DNA of 64,000 nucleotides from Saprospiraceae bacterium (GCA_020631405.1 JAHDHH010000006.1:47801-111800), one strand, 5' to 3'. Counted from the stretch's first letter, positions 25,001 through 31,531 are shown. A program made the numbers and translations. The notes: generated by a model from the letters alone, not told the origin.

Positions 25001-28000
25001 TTCAAATTACATTGACAGTAAAAAATCCTACACCTACAGCATGTGACCTAGTAAACTGGGCCGAAATTAGTGCGGCAACTGATGACAACGGAGGACCTAC
25101 TGATGATATAGATAGTGATCCTGATGGCGATAATAGCAATGACCCAGTGGATGAAGATGATATTGATAGTGCAGAAATTAGTCTACTATCTTTTGATTTA
25201 GCCTTAACGAAAGATTTATCGGCAGGACAAGATGTAGCTGTTGCTCCAGGAGATTTTGTAAGCTATGACATAACAGTAGTTAATCAAGGAGATATAGTTG
25301 CAGATAATATAGTTGTAACGGATTATATTCCTTCATGCTTGGCTTTAAAAGATTTAGATTGGACAGCTACTGCAAATGGTGCAAGCTATACCATGAGTGT
25401 AGCCAATGGAGATATTCCTGCAGGTGGTTTACTGCCTGGCGATATGGTGAGTGTGGAAATTACTTTAGCAGTGATTAATCCATTGCCACCTACTTGTAGC
25501 CTTGTAAACTGGGCTGAGATAAATAGCGCAACAGATGGAAATGGTGGTCCGACTGATGATGTAGATAGTGATCCAGATGCTGACGATAGCAATGATCCTG
25601 ATGGAGAAGATGACATTGATTTTGCCGAAATTTCAATCTTAGGATTTGATTTAGCGTTGGCTAAAGATCTTGCAGTAGGTCAAAGTTCGGTAGTGGCTCC
25701 TGGCGATGATGTTGTATTTGATATTACCATCTTAAATCAGGGAGATATTGCTGCTGATAGAATTGTAATTACTGATTACATACCTAACTGCATGGTATTA
25801 AATGACAATAATTGGACACCAGTCGGAAGTCATGCAGAATACACAATGAGTGTAGTAAACGGTGATCTACCTGTTGGAGGATTATTGCCAGGCGAGGAAG
25901 CAAGTGTTCAGATTACACTTACGGTACTAAACCCAATTCCTTTAGACTGTAATCTTACTAACTGGGCTGAAATTACCAGTGCGACAGATGATAATGGAGC
26001 AGCAACTAATGATGTAGACAGTGATCCAGATGGAGATAATAGCAATGATCCAGTGGGAGAGGATGATATAGATGATGCAGAAGTTACGGTCCTTAACTTT
26101 GACTTAGCCTTAAGCAAGGATTTAGCAGACGGTCAGTCAAGTTATGTAGTAGCGGGTTCAAATGTGACATTTGATATTACGGTGATTAATCAAGGAAATA
26201 TTCATGCGGATAATATCCTAGTCACAGACTATATTCCTAGCTGTATGAATCTAAATGATTCAGATTGGACTGCAACAACTAATGGAGCTAATTACACAAT
26301 GAGTGTAGCCAATGGAGATATTCCTGCAGGTGGATTAGCGCCAGGTGATGAGGCGAGTGTGGAAATTACGCTACAGGTAATAAATCCTATGCCTATAGGT
26401 TGTAGCTTGATTAACTGGGCTGAGATTTCCAATGCTACGAATGAGACAGGAGGACCTGTGGATGATGTAGACAGTTATCCTGATGCAGACGATAGCAACG
26501 ATCCAGTTGGGGAAGACGATATTGATCAGGAGGAAGTCTTCTTCTTATATTATGATTTAGCGCTGATTAAAAACTTAGCAAATGGTCAGTCAGCTAATGT
26601 AATGGTTGGTGATGATGTAGATTTCACATTTACCGTAATCAATCAAGGTTTAATTGCCGCAGACAACATTGAAATAACAGATTATATCCCAGCTGATTTT
26701 GTGTTATATGATACTGACTGGTCAGGAACGAACCCAGCAGTTTACACACTTAGCGTAGCCAATGGTGATTTACCATCAGGTGGTTTACTCCCAGGTGATT
26801 TTGCTTCGGTAGATATCACTTTGAGGGTTCAGAACACGGCAGTGGAAGGTGATACATATCTTAATAAGGGTGAGATTTCAGGTGGTACAGACATTTATGG
26901 AATGGATCAAGATGATGTAGATAGTTATCCAGATAACATACCATTTAATGATCCAAATGGAGAAGATGATGTAGATACTGAACCAGTAACGATCGATGGT
27001 GAATGTGATTTAGCTTTAATAAAGCACTTTACATCATTTGTAAGTAATGGAAATGGAACTGGTGGTCAAGTTACCTTTACTATAGAAGTAATCAACCAAG
27101 GAACATGTACTGCGCACGACATAGGATTAGTCGATTACAACCTGGAAAGTTGGACTTTAAATGACAATGCATGGTACTATAATATTCTAGATGGACATGC
27201 TTACACAGAGATCCCAGGACCATTAACAGCAGGCAATAGTCTATTTATGGATATTACCTTCGATGTGGCTAGTTTCGATCCAAGTAATCCGATGATAAAC
27301 TATGCAGAAATCATGTATTCTAAAGATTTCAATGGAGATTATCAAGATGATGAGGATTCTACACCTAATATTAATTTGTATGATGATGGCTTAGTAATCG
27401 ATGATAACGTGAACAACTTTATTGGTGACGAAGATGATCATGATTTAGAATTTATTGAGATCATTGATTTAGCATTAGAAAAGTCGATTGTTACTCCAGC
27501 ACCATATGCTTATGGAGACATCATTGAATTCGAATTTGCGATAGAAAATGAAGGAAATGCTACTGTATTAGGAGCAACAATATTGGACAATATACCAGCA
27601 AGTTTTGCTTTCAATGCTGGGCTTAATCCTAACTGGACTGGATCATATCCTGCGGTAAGTTACGAGTTTACTCAACCGATTGCTCCAGGACAAGTTGTGA
27701 CAACCAGCTTATTCTTAACGTTCTCGCAAGTAGGGAATAGTGAAGCAGATTATACAAATACGGCGGAGATCACAGAGGTTATTGACAACACAGGTAATGT
27801 AAATCCTAATGATTGGGATAGCACACCAGGAAATGACGATGGTGATCAAAGTGAAGATGACGAAGACGGGGTAATATTCAGCATCTTCGATCTTGCGTTG
27901 ACGAAGACATCGACGACTACTCAAGCAACTAGCTATGGTCAAGTGATTGATTATGATATTACCGTATACAACCAAGGAAGTATCACGGCAACAAATATCC

Positions 28001-31000
28001 AGTTAGTAGATTATATTCCATGTGGTATGTCATTAGTCGCTAATAGTGGATGGAGTCTTTCGGGGTCCAATGCTGTTACAACTATTGCTGGACCATTGAC
28101 TCCAGGACAATCGATCGTACAAACAATCAGCCTACAAGTGGAAGAATGTGCTAATCCTACATTCGATGCTTGGGCAAATTATGCGGAGATAAGTGCTGCA
28201 AACGATCCTAATGGCGTGCCTATGGATGATATTGATAGTGATTTAGACGGAGATGAAGCTAATGATGGTGTCTCGATTAATGATGCGATTTTAAATGAAA
28301 GTAATGATGAAGATGATCATGATGGACATTTAATCGAGTTGTATGATCTTGCCATTGATAAAGAGATTGTTTCTACACTTCCTTATGCATATGGTGATTT
28401 ACTAGAGTTTACTTTAAGTATAACCAATGAAGGACAAGAAAGCCTTTTTGATGTGGAAATTGTAGATCATGTACCTGCGGGCTTAAGCTTTACGCTGACA
28501 GATAACCCAGGCTGGTCAGGTGCTGCTCCTAATGCAAGCTACCTATTCGGTGGAGAAATCGAAGCAGGTCAGACGAAAACCGTAAGTATTTTCTTAGGTT
28601 TTACTGCTGATGGAGACAGTCTTGAAGACTATACAAATACCGCTGAGATTGTGGCTCAATATGATGAAAATGGTCAAGCAAATGATAGCGATATTGACTC
28701 AAATGTAAACAATGATGATGGTGATCAAGATGAAGATGATGAAGATGCTGTAATCGTTGAGTTGTTTGATTTAGCTTTAGAAAAAGCATTAATTACTGCA
28801 GGTCCACATAGATATGGAGATGAATTAGTGTTTGAAATCACAGTGGTGAACGAAGGTTCTATGATTGCAGAAAACGTAAAAGTTGTCGACTATCTACCAT
28901 GTGGATTTGAGTTTGTTTCAAGCCCAGGTTGGACAGTAGTTGGCGATAATTTGGAAGCTGTTTTAGCAGGACCTATCATGCCAGGTGAAGATGAAACGAT
29001 TAGCGTTTCAGTAAACCTTCAAGCATGTGGTGATGCCAATGCATTCCTAAATGAAGCTGAAATTAAAGAAGCATTTGATGCTGCAGGAAACCCAGCTAAT
29101 GATTTTGATAGTAATCCAGATGATGATAATGGCAATGATGTAAATGAAGATGATCGTGATGGTCAATTGGTTGAAGTGTTTGATTTAGCCCTTCAGAAAT
29201 TTGCTCATAATCCAGGTCCTTACTTATTCGGTGATATTGTTGAATTTACTTTTGTGGTATACAACCAAGGAAGTGTTCCAGCAACAGATATTGTATTGGG
29301 TGACTATTTAAATGCGGGTTATGCATTTAATCCAGGTGGCAATAATGCACAATGGTCGTACGATGCTGGTATTAATGTTTATACAAACCTTTGGAAAGAT
29401 CCGGCTACGTCATATGTTGATACGTTAGTATTAATGCCAGGTCAGTCAGATAGTCTGCACTTGTATTTAGAAGTTCAAGCGGCAAATGATATCGATGATT
29501 GGATTAACTATGGTGAGATCATTGCGGCAAAGGATACTAACGATATAGCACAGATTGATGCAGATAGTGAATTTGATGCGATTAATAATAATGACATCTT
29601 AGATGGAGATAATGAGATCTTTGGTCTAAATCAGGATGAAGATGATCATGATTTAGCTACTATAATTGTCACTGGTGACATCGGAGATTTTGTTTGGAAA
29701 GATACCAATGGTGATGGAGTACAAAACAATGGTGAGCAAGGGGTTGCTAATGTTATAGTCCACTTGTTTGATTGTGATGGTGCTTATTTAGCTAGTACCA
29801 CTACTGATAATGATGGTTACTACCTTTTTGACGAGCTTTTAGGTGGAAGCTATCAGTTGCAGTTTGTGCTTAGCAATTTAACAGAACCGTGTGCAATTAC
29901 TGTTCAAAATCAGGAAGCTTCGGATGCTGAAGACAATGATGCAAATCTAGATGGATTCACACCGTGCATTGAATTAGCACAAGGAGAACATAAACGTGAT
30001 GTTGATGCTGGATTAATTCCATTATCAAAAATCGGAAACTATGTTTGGGAAGATTGTGATGGAGATGGAAAACAAGATGCAAGTGAGGATGGAGTGGCAA
30101 ACATGAGAGTAGATTTATATTTTGCTTCAAATGACTCTTTAGTTGGGACGGAATACACTAATACGGCTGGTGCGTATCTATTTGATGAAGTTTATCCAGG
30201 AGAGTACTATGTGGCCTTTAGCTTATCAGGAAGCTATGAGTTTGTAGATGCCAACTTAGGAGGCAATGATAATACTGATAGTGATGTTGATGGATCCAAT
30301 GGAGCAGGAACTACTCAAGTGGTTACTTTAAGTCCGGGAGAATGCGATGAATCATCGGCTGATGCAGGACTTTATGAGTGTCTAGCCATTGGAGATTTAG
30401 TTTGGTTTGATACCGATAATGATGGTATTTGGGATGCTATTGAAAACGGAGTAAATGGTATCAAAGTAGAAGTATACAGAAATGGAGACAATGGTTTTGA
30501 GCTGTATGACTACGTGTATACTGGCCATAAACCAGGCACACCTTCAGATGATGGATATTGGAAAATGTGTGTTCCTCCAGGGGAATATTACATTAAGTAT
30601 GGTATTCCATTAGAGGGACTATATCCTACAGCTGCAAACCAAGGATCAGATGAGACAGTTGATAGTGATATTACTGGAGCTAATGGAGAAAATACAACCA
30701 GTACTTTTGTACTCACATGTGGAGAAGGAAATTGCGATATAGGAGCGGGATTAAGCAATGTTACTGATGATTTATTGGTGGAAGATGATGCGATTGTTGG
30801 TATCCAAAATCTTGATGAGGATACAGTAAACGAAGCAGAAGAAGCTGCTGATCTTGATAAGGAATCATTAAGTGAACTATATCATAGTGTTACCAAACTA
30901 TATCCAAACCCAACAAGTGGAGCATTTACAGTCGAAGTAGAGCTTGATAGAAATGTAAAAGCAATCTTAGTGGATATAGTAGATTCTAATGGTCAAAAAT

Positions 31001-31152
31001 TAGTGAGAAATATTAAACTTGGAAATGATGTTGAAGCAGGAATACATAAATACCAAATGGATGGAAGCTCGTTGCCAGGTGGAATGTATTATATTCAATT
31101 AAACATTGATAATAGTATCGTTAATAAGCGATTAATTAAGATTGATCAATAA
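10054..31152 (+). CDS. Giant SprB-repeat/DUF11 T9SS adhesin (7032 aa)
   Basis: This is a single uninterrupted 21-kb gene. The ATG at 10054 leads to a signal peptide (hydrophobic LSLICLLSVIPFFCYS). Residues ~45-1770 are a large beta-rich region with DUF11-like pieces that I cannot assign further. Two DUF11 modules start VDLELEKT (~1776) and IDLELEKT (~1972). Residues ~2210-3959 are 23 SprB-type repeats, each starting with Cys, with CNG..DGSA and Y.YLWSNGET motifs. Seventeen more DUF11 modules follow (~3960-6540), mostly starting FDLA.TKDLA.GQ. Three Cna-B domains start GDFVWKD, GNYVWED and GDLVWFD (from ~6543). A type A T9SS sorting domain (YPNPTSGAFT to RLIKIDQ) ends the protein. SprB repeats are named after the mobile gliding adhesin SprB of Flavobacterium johnsoniae, which is of similar size. 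SprB itself uses a different sorting domain and the partner SprF, and no SprF-like gene is next to this one. The role as cell-surface adhesin is likely. A role in gliding is possible but unproven. Confidence 0.93.
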   Translation: MNTVNMLMAKPSFLSPSSRLLKRLNNLSLICLLSVIPFFCYSQSTLFFTVNAPEPGVEFMSICDTADVFTISIANISGSNLDSILVSPDLPIGINYVPGSIFDNVGDINGVEADISDLNNPVFKIGLIGDDESSIFSFRANADCDAIALATAGVAINFDVEAIYYVGGTPGSEIKTTNDFEITKPILNVINIAPPVLPAFLNGTFSRKLTVSNGGNGPLDSFQIYSVFNPNAFCVDALGYINTSGDTINLATTMSAAGDTIFANIDASQIIDGTFNAQDHPEQLNRTEYMEFVETLTIKDCSIPAESRHHARWGCGGSYCEDQFTPAGVSYDILLPDLVYNRATSIFGTQDYTSCFGDALTRYYYGTNIGDAPASLIRHRFHTIWSDETRIDAASIRFRIGKNGVPQIPIIENDLKKAATGDCFDLGTHSYVVDVLADIILNVGDTIFWSWDQYSCCDNGVCGQYEETQGMYIYNRSYYDGCELYRQTEGNHGAWVYRREYVVGVSETPTDLATDETKCASFTVTGWDTSYPLMNSSCNDCYYEFKYIIGAGLDWDGDPTNTADFIWRDPQNDLWEPDLITYTDHNDFTTSDTLILRFNGPRLPGFNFIGSELLFKLKKDCDNELPECSFTPVPVTNEFYFIPDPDNCEDCRVQMNNCDLTNTITAHCPIGCDPCIGVTLQDFETVRWNYDIPDNNNDSRPDAAGTVMDTSLVKVRRLMVGDTLAIKAVASISTTEGFPPPNDTLPFFEHLYFSLNWNNPNYSGVGATVEIYDFDQDIWYNCTVDDLQFSSGNSEVLDLSANSLRAVGCGIPIDFVFEDKDTVKVQVLNKVNYDVGSSPLVVDANNSFFASDLPYPSTDRVFSCNTLKDRFTLFGSVKAKGPSYDRDFNGCQTTHIYTYGTARTGNATWANFFPFEFRPFFYPNKTYLELLPGYDFEYIRSVYYYINPASSVGYSTFAGNLTVNSNHVSVVNGELIMDHKAHTDSLGWEGFDEAYLVYTYAYFTPTCLIPDGVQQFVDWTHEFGFEEGRFAEDICPVTTADQSWARFYSANLQLDPLPKEVESVAKDVCWDIRLFNASNNNSALHSFISTQELSGLITIDSIYSTTYDINTGLTTLGSKLTETNGLYELGTVGGGGVNYFKVFATNKSCEIDSIMLNVGWNCPGYPSSIEEYECELTSTALVAIPQTAELQMKVLEQPMSTEVCSEAMYELELSSGGKGYLYDINFRFGIPTGFEYVAGSFEIEYPIGSGYYVPANEPVNTFGNNYQINISEQNAILDETGMQGATDLTGNYNKANVRFTVETGCESTSGGRLRFFSWAYNACGAFNNYVFTSSEKLVLEDVPIPYETVFDAEFGQINPCIEDSTMVKISMITGFDAMTGGIDSITALLPEGFTYLTGSYNDIQNAIPGEPDIYDQNGLVQLKWQLTPGLGELEEVLFEFAVVASDQTTMCGESNPLELYSTSPNNVECIASGEDCLVQVVTGDGLFNLETIKPQIEITSVDMTLCALATEPYQEELRYTVNFENIGEDVPLDTSLIFHVYSDVDNNNSVTGPDVLLSSFDFDLGITNGATGTFSETILIDGGNACNLLVSLDTMTSCICMPDLAIVNDLHLKSITADTTVCSIDSTELLVIPSSDYSYEWSALGAAPISALNNTAIANPIFYYQNNSGAIETLEYQLITNRGDCQSYDTMAITVYPYEFSELTNAVCLNNTYQLDGPEGFSDYVWTPSGGLDDANTEDPILLNLDSTVTYTLTFIDENGCPGLHIETIEEDQSCVDLELEKTATINIGAIGDQFSYVLELVNNGPGSASDILVADTLPSNTQFIFSTPSQGFFNSIASVWNVGDLAAGETATLEILVEIDEEGTFFNCTEVSSMNELDVDSETGNGDGSEDDQSYACVTVPQTICGNENIELIVPPIFSSLQWQLDGVDIAGATSDTLIATTAGVYEVSGLDHDGNPYTYCEFQLVEENCPIDLELEKTVFESDGVTPATMVSLGDTIKYQIVVLNRTMAPDTFAMDASGVEIFDNLPSEVSYVSYTKSTGTYSDGTGIWNLGTIENGTTDTLCILAEITTSGTITNVAEVLSSDQPDVDSEENNDDGDQSEDDEDNAIITVAPCDLAISNVLVGDCNPSTGTYDLSVSITYSNNPSCPIDINSQTFLIDGSGSETFVLQGLLANGATDLPITAFFTCLSDCSDTDTYDAPNLCSPLECTISGTDVLCNGGTSGTATVVGSGGSLPYTYLWSNGGTTDTTTGLAAGPHTVTITDADDTETICSISLAEPSPLTCGLVKENDISCNGLSDGSATVTAGGGFGGYSILWSTGETTTTAVNLVAGSNSVTITDGNNCTTTCTIDIIDPDAISCTIPTVVNPVCPESETGSLTVTALGGTGVIEYSINGSPYQPGSTFNDLAAGSYTVMVRDENGCTSTCSATLVDPAAFTCSIVEDSPASCGMSNGVATVTAVGGDGSYTYLWDNLETAAQATALSSGVHMVTVTDGEGCETSCSVVIMTATGLTCQATKNNDVLCNGEANGSASVLAVGGTSPYTYLWSNGETSAIVNNLDGGIHTVTITDADGCTTMCMVEIEEPTALVCEVNLESNISCNGVKDGSATVVVMGGTPNYTYLWDSGETTSTATNLAAGKNGVTVTDLNGCEVVCSIEFVDPKKVECEISSTTNPLCSGDSNGEIEAKAQGGSGTLLFSINGSPYQPGGLFSDLPAGDYTVTIVDENGCESSCTASLEDPKALFCEANELIPASCDMNNGSAQVKVEGGTGPYTILWDNLEDKEEALALSSGIHTVTITDANGCEVECSVEITTLPPLTCEIVKLRNVSCHGANDGRVGVEVTGGTPDYNYLWSNGSTDEGINDLSGGIYTVTITDQVGCTVVCQAEITEATALLCEVIVENDISCFGEKDGSATVTVMGGTPNYTFEWTSGETSSTATNLGAGGNSVIVTDMDGCKTECVFEIFEPKPVQCKIIESTDPSCFGESTGTITVDAEGGTGDIEYSVDGSPFQVGGYFDGLSAGLHIVTVQDENGCESTCQIELGEPIELSCVIFEVAQATCGLENGSATVVPTGGTAPYTYAWDNLELTETAINLSAGLHMVTVTDANNCQTTCSWIISNPEDLACEIIDQSNVSCNALEDGSATVSATGGNAPYTYLWSNGATSNTVSNFAVGNYQVTVTDAEDCEVICSVEITEPNALVCEVNKVSDISCHGVGDGSASITAMGGTPNYSYLWSSGETGSLAISLDAGINMVTVTDMNGCEQVCSVEIIEPAMVECNIASFTNPLCAGTATGTVTVAGAGGGVDLVYSLDGSPYQPGELFENVAAGTHIIGVMDENGCMSTCEVTLTDPAALSCTIVEDEAAACGLDNAVATVTPVGGTGAYTYLWDNLETTQTAVSLSPGVHMVTVTDENGCETSCSITSTSASDLACEISDVAHVSCNGLLDGEATVTVTGGSTPYTYLWSNGETTSTVTNFAAGIHSVTATDDDDCEIVCQVTIEEATELLCEVIKESDITCNGLVNGSATVIASGGTENYTYLWSSGETTTLAIALAPGINTVTVTDMNGCEKVCELEIIEPASVSCSIVSTSDPICFGSATGSVVLEGNGGVGDLVFSVDGSPYQPGVNFADLGAGNHTASVMDENGCESTCTFTLTDPEEITCAIVEDAPTACGLDNGVATVSSAGGTGTHTYLWDNLETTAQAVALSAGVHMVTVTDENGCESVCSIVIMTTSGLTCEMTKLSDVICNGDSDGSAIVEAMGGNPPYSYAWSSGSISDQADNLAGGMYTVTITDADNCETICMVEILEPTALLCEVVKESDVSCFGNEDGSASIIVMGGVSNYSYTWSNGETTAVAVALPAGSNSVTVTDMNACESVCTVEILESAAMTCSLETTPSACMGQNDGTVTTSVEGGTAPYEYAINGGINQTGGLFEDLAPGFYTVVVTDANGCMTDCDIEVLISGCEFDLALIKELTPGQPASFDPGDDISFTISVCNQGQIPADNITVIDYVPAGLSFDSSNAVNMANGWSDATGDVLSTISVANSKLAAGGLQASDCVQLEIVLNIDLSAPQNGSLVNAAEITSATDDMNNPVDDIDSIEDNDNTNDGVPIDDEVDNGSNDEDDHDIAVFEINYFDLALTKTLATGQASSIAPNDIVTYSIVVYNQGTIAADNVEITDYIPSCMQNVDANWSGPAAGPVTTTLSVATGEIPAGGLLPGDFVTTTIDVQVLGSANMSCDLTNYSEISNSTNTNGGQTFDIDSNTDNDPTNDIDGGNDELNNLNGDEDDHDGETISLLGADLALAKDLATGQATSVAVGQDATFTITVINQGSIATDNIEVADYLDACMTLNDAAWSGTNPAYYTLTVASGDLPAGGLLPGAMATVDITVTIRCIPSNGVLENNAEIVSMTDEDGNPLEDTDSDPDDNPSNDLSDEDDNDGVTLDVLEFDLALTKDLAAGQSSIVAPGSDITYDITILNEGQVAADNVEVTDYIPTCMSLNDGNWTLVGTNAVTTLSVANGDLPAGGIPPMGMASVQITLTLDNPVPVDCNLNNWAEISNTTDEFGNPQTDVDSTPDGDNSNDPNGEDDIDDALVSVLGFDLAITKDLAIGQDLVVAPGDDVTFDITILNQGSIPADNILITDYIPSCMILNDSNWNATGSDANYTMTVANGDIPAGGLLPNDEASVQITLTVLNPVPAGCSLVNWAEISAATDQNGGPTTDVDSDPDADNSNDPFGEDDIDDAEISIFGFDLAITKDLAFGQASVVAPGDDVTFDITILNQGNIAADNIQVTDYIPSCMVLNDANWTASGADANYTMTVANGDLPSGGLLPGEEASVQITLSVLNPMPFGCDLVNWAEISAATDDNGGPTTDVDSDPDADNSNDPVGEDDIDDAEITVLGFDLAITKDLAPSQELAIAPGEDVTFDITVLNQGNIAADNILVTDYIPNCMTLNDANWTPSGTDAVYTMSVANGDIPAGGLLPNEEVSVQITLTVKNPTPTACDLVNWAEISAATDDNGGPTDDIDSDPDGDNSNDPVDEDDIDSAEISLLSFDLALTKDLSAGQDVAVAPGDFVSYDITVVNQGDIVADNIVVTDYIPSCLALKDLDWTATANGASYTMSVANGDIPAGGLLPGDMVSVEITLAVINPLPPTCSLVNWAEINSATDGNGGPTDDVDSDPDADDSNDPDGEDDIDFAEISILGFDLALAKDLAVGQSSVVAPGDDVVFDITILNQGDIAADRIVITDYIPNCMVLNDNNWTPVGSHAEYTMSVVNGDLPVGGLLPGEEASVQITLTVLNPIPLDCNLTNWAEITSATDDNGAATNDVDSDPDGDNSNDPVGEDDIDDAEVTVLNFDLALSKDLADGQSSYVVAGSNVTFDITVINQGNIHADNILVTDYIPSCMNLNDSDWTATTNGANYTMSVANGDIPAGGLAPGDEASVEITLQVINPMPIGCSLINWAEISNATNETGGPVDDVDSYPDADDSNDPVGEDDIDQEEVFFLYYDLALIKNLANGQSANVMVGDDVDFTFTVINQGLIAADNIEITDYIPADFVLYDTDWSGTNPAVYTLSVANGDLPSGGLLPGDFASVDITLRVQNTAVEGDTYLNKGEISGGTDIYGMDQDDVDSYPDNIPFNDPNGEDDVDTEPVTIDGECDLALIKHFTSFVSNGNGTGGQVTFTIEVINQGTCTAHDIGLVDYNLESWTLNDNAWYYNILDGHAYTEIPGPLTAGNSLFMDITFDVASFDPSNPMINYAEIMYSKDFNGDYQDDEDSTPNINLYDDGLVIDDNVNNFIGDEDDHDLEFIEIIDLALEKSIVTPAPYAYGDIIEFEFAIENEGNATVLGATILDNIPASFAFNAGLNPNWTGSYPAVSYEFTQPIAPGQVVTTSLFLTFSQVGNSEADYTNTAEITEVIDNTGNVNPNDWDSTPGNDDGDQSEDDEDGVIFSIFDLALTKTSTTTQATSYGQVIDYDITVYNQGSITATNIQLVDYIPCGMSLVANSGWSLSGSNAVTTIAGPLTPGQSIVQTISLQVEECANPTFDAWANYAEISAANDPNGVPMDDIDSDLDGDEANDGVSINDAILNESNDEDDHDGHLIELYDLAIDKEIVSTLPYAYGDLLEFTLSITNEGQESLFDVEIVDHVPAGLSFTLTDNPGWSGAAPNASYLFGGEIEAGQTKTVSIFLGFTADGDSLEDYTNTAEIVAQYDENGQANDSDIDSNVNNDDGDQDEDDEDAVIVELFDLALEKALITAGPHRYGDELVFEITVVNEGSMIAENVKVVDYLPCGFEFVSSPGWTVVGDNLEAVLAGPIMPGEDETISVSVNLQACGDANAFLNEAEIKEAFDAAGNPANDFDSNPDDDNGNDVNEDDRDGQLVEVFDLALQKFAHNPGPYLFGDIVEFTFVVYNQGSVPATDIVLGDYLNAGYAFNPGGNNAQWSYDAGINVYTNLWKDPATSYVDTLVLMPGQSDSLHLYLEVQAANDIDDWINYGEIIAAKDTNDIAQIDADSEFDAINNNDILDGDNEIFGLNQDEDDHDLATIIVTGDIGDFVWKDTNGDGVQNNGEQGVANVIVHLFDCDGAYLASTTTDNDGYYLFDELLGGSYQLQFVLSNLTEPCAITVQNQEASDAEDNDANLDGFTPCIELAQGEHKRDVDAGLIPLSKIGNYVWEDCDGDGKQDASEDGVANMRVDLYFASNDSLVGTEYTNTAGAYLFDEVYPGEYYVAFSLSGSYEFVDANLGGNDNTDSDVDGSNGAGTTQVVTLSPGECDESSADAGLYECLAIGDLVWFDTDNDGIWDAIENGVNGIKVEVYRNGDNGFELYDYVYTGHKPGTPSDDGYWKMCVPPGEYYIKYGIPLEGLYPTAANQGSDETVDSDITGANGENTTSTFVLTCGEGNCDIGAGLSNVTDDLLVEDDAIVGIQNLDEDTVNEAEEAADLDKESLSELYHSVTKLYPNPTSGAFTVEVELDRNVKAILVDIVDSNGQKLVRNIKLGNDVEAGIHKYQMDGSSLPGGMYYIQLNIDNSIVNKRLIKIDQ
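16681..21930 (+). repeat. 23 SprB repeats in a four-unit higher-order array (period 912-915 bp)
   Basis: Each SprB repeat is about 75 residues. They cycle through four recognisable types: A (C.I...VSCNG, LWSNG), B (CEV..SDISCNG, TYLWSSGET), C (..TNPLC.G, S.DGSPYQPG) and D (..A.CGLDNGVATV, YLWDNLET). Type A copies start at 16681, 17593, 18508, 19423, 20338 and 21253, giving steps of 912, 915, 915, 915 and 915 bp. The array therefore holds five complete ABCD blocks plus A, B and a C-like end unit. Confidence 0.85.
23380..27003 (+). repeat. Eight consecutive DUF11 modules of exactly 453 bp
   Basis: The first residue of the [FY]DLA anchor falls at 23380, 23833, 24286, 24739, 25192, 25645, 26098 and 26551, and the next module starts (CDLALIKHF) at 27004. 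Every step is 453 bp (151 residues). Typical motifs are VAPGDDVTFDIT, NQGNIAADN, TDYIPSCM, NGD.PAGGLLPG, NWAEIS.ATD and DSDPDADNSNDP.GEDDID. The copies are clearly related at DNA level but not identical. Confidence 0.85.
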
Positions 31153-31160
31153 AACATAGG

Positions 31161-31190
31161 AATGAAAACACTTTCGGGTGTTTTCATTAT
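31161..31190 (+). terminator. Terminator hairpin after the 7032-aa gene
   Basis: AATGAAAACAC (31161-31171) pairs perfectly with GTGTTTTCATT (31178-31188) around a 6-nt loop, 9 bp after the stop codon. The sequence after the stem is AT-rich. Confidence 0.75.
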
Positions 31191-31280
31191 TATATTAGAA
31201 AATTTTTTAATATATTGATAACGGTTATAACAGCGTCCGTTAGGACTGATTAAAAAAGGGTGTTTATAACCCCAAGAAAC

Positions 31281-31315
31281 AAAGCGAAATCTCCCCCGAT
31301 TTCGCTTTTTTTATT
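31281..31315 (+). terminator. Second rho-independent terminator in the 31.2 kb gap
   Basis: AAAGCGAAATC (31281-31291) pairs with GATTTCGCTTT (31298-31308), followed by a T-rich tract. It lies about 130 bp past the stop codon of the 7032-aa gene. It is either a backup terminator or the end of a short transcript arising in the gap. Confidence 0.8.
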
Positions 31316-31417
31316 TTGCTATTTTCAAATCAGCAAAAAATTAAGTATTTAATACCTACGAAGGGGTAAAAAATACGAGTATAACACATGTAATATTATT
31401 ATATATATATTAATTGA

Positions 31418-31445
31418 TAATATGTTATTATCTTAGGTGTCTAAT
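31418..31445 (+). promoter_or_regulatory. Promoter-like element, copy 3 (half palindrome)
   Basis: TAATATGTT (31418-31426), the right half of the palindrome seen at 981-1008 and 9904-9931, is followed by TATCTTA (31429-31435) and GTCTAAT (31439-31445). The left half is not clearly kept; the region upstream is an alternating AT run. The element ends about 86 bases before the start codon at 31532. Confidence 0.4.
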
Positions 31446-31531
31446 TTGTAGATCTTCCAATCCCTTAGTCCCAACCATTTTTGATAATAGTTTGACCTAA
31501 ATCAATACTTAACGAGTTTAGTCAAACAATT

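Larger units (their letters stand above)
31153..31531. other. Intergenic region with two terminators and a paired element between them
   Basis: This 379-bp gap holds hairpins at 31161-31190 and 31281-31315 and the promoter-like element at 31418-31445. Between the hairpins, GGTTATAA (31223-31230) can pair with TTATAACC (31264-31271), enclosing a small GTCC-GTTA-GGAC hairpin (31235-31246). No coding frame is evident. Confidence 0.45.
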
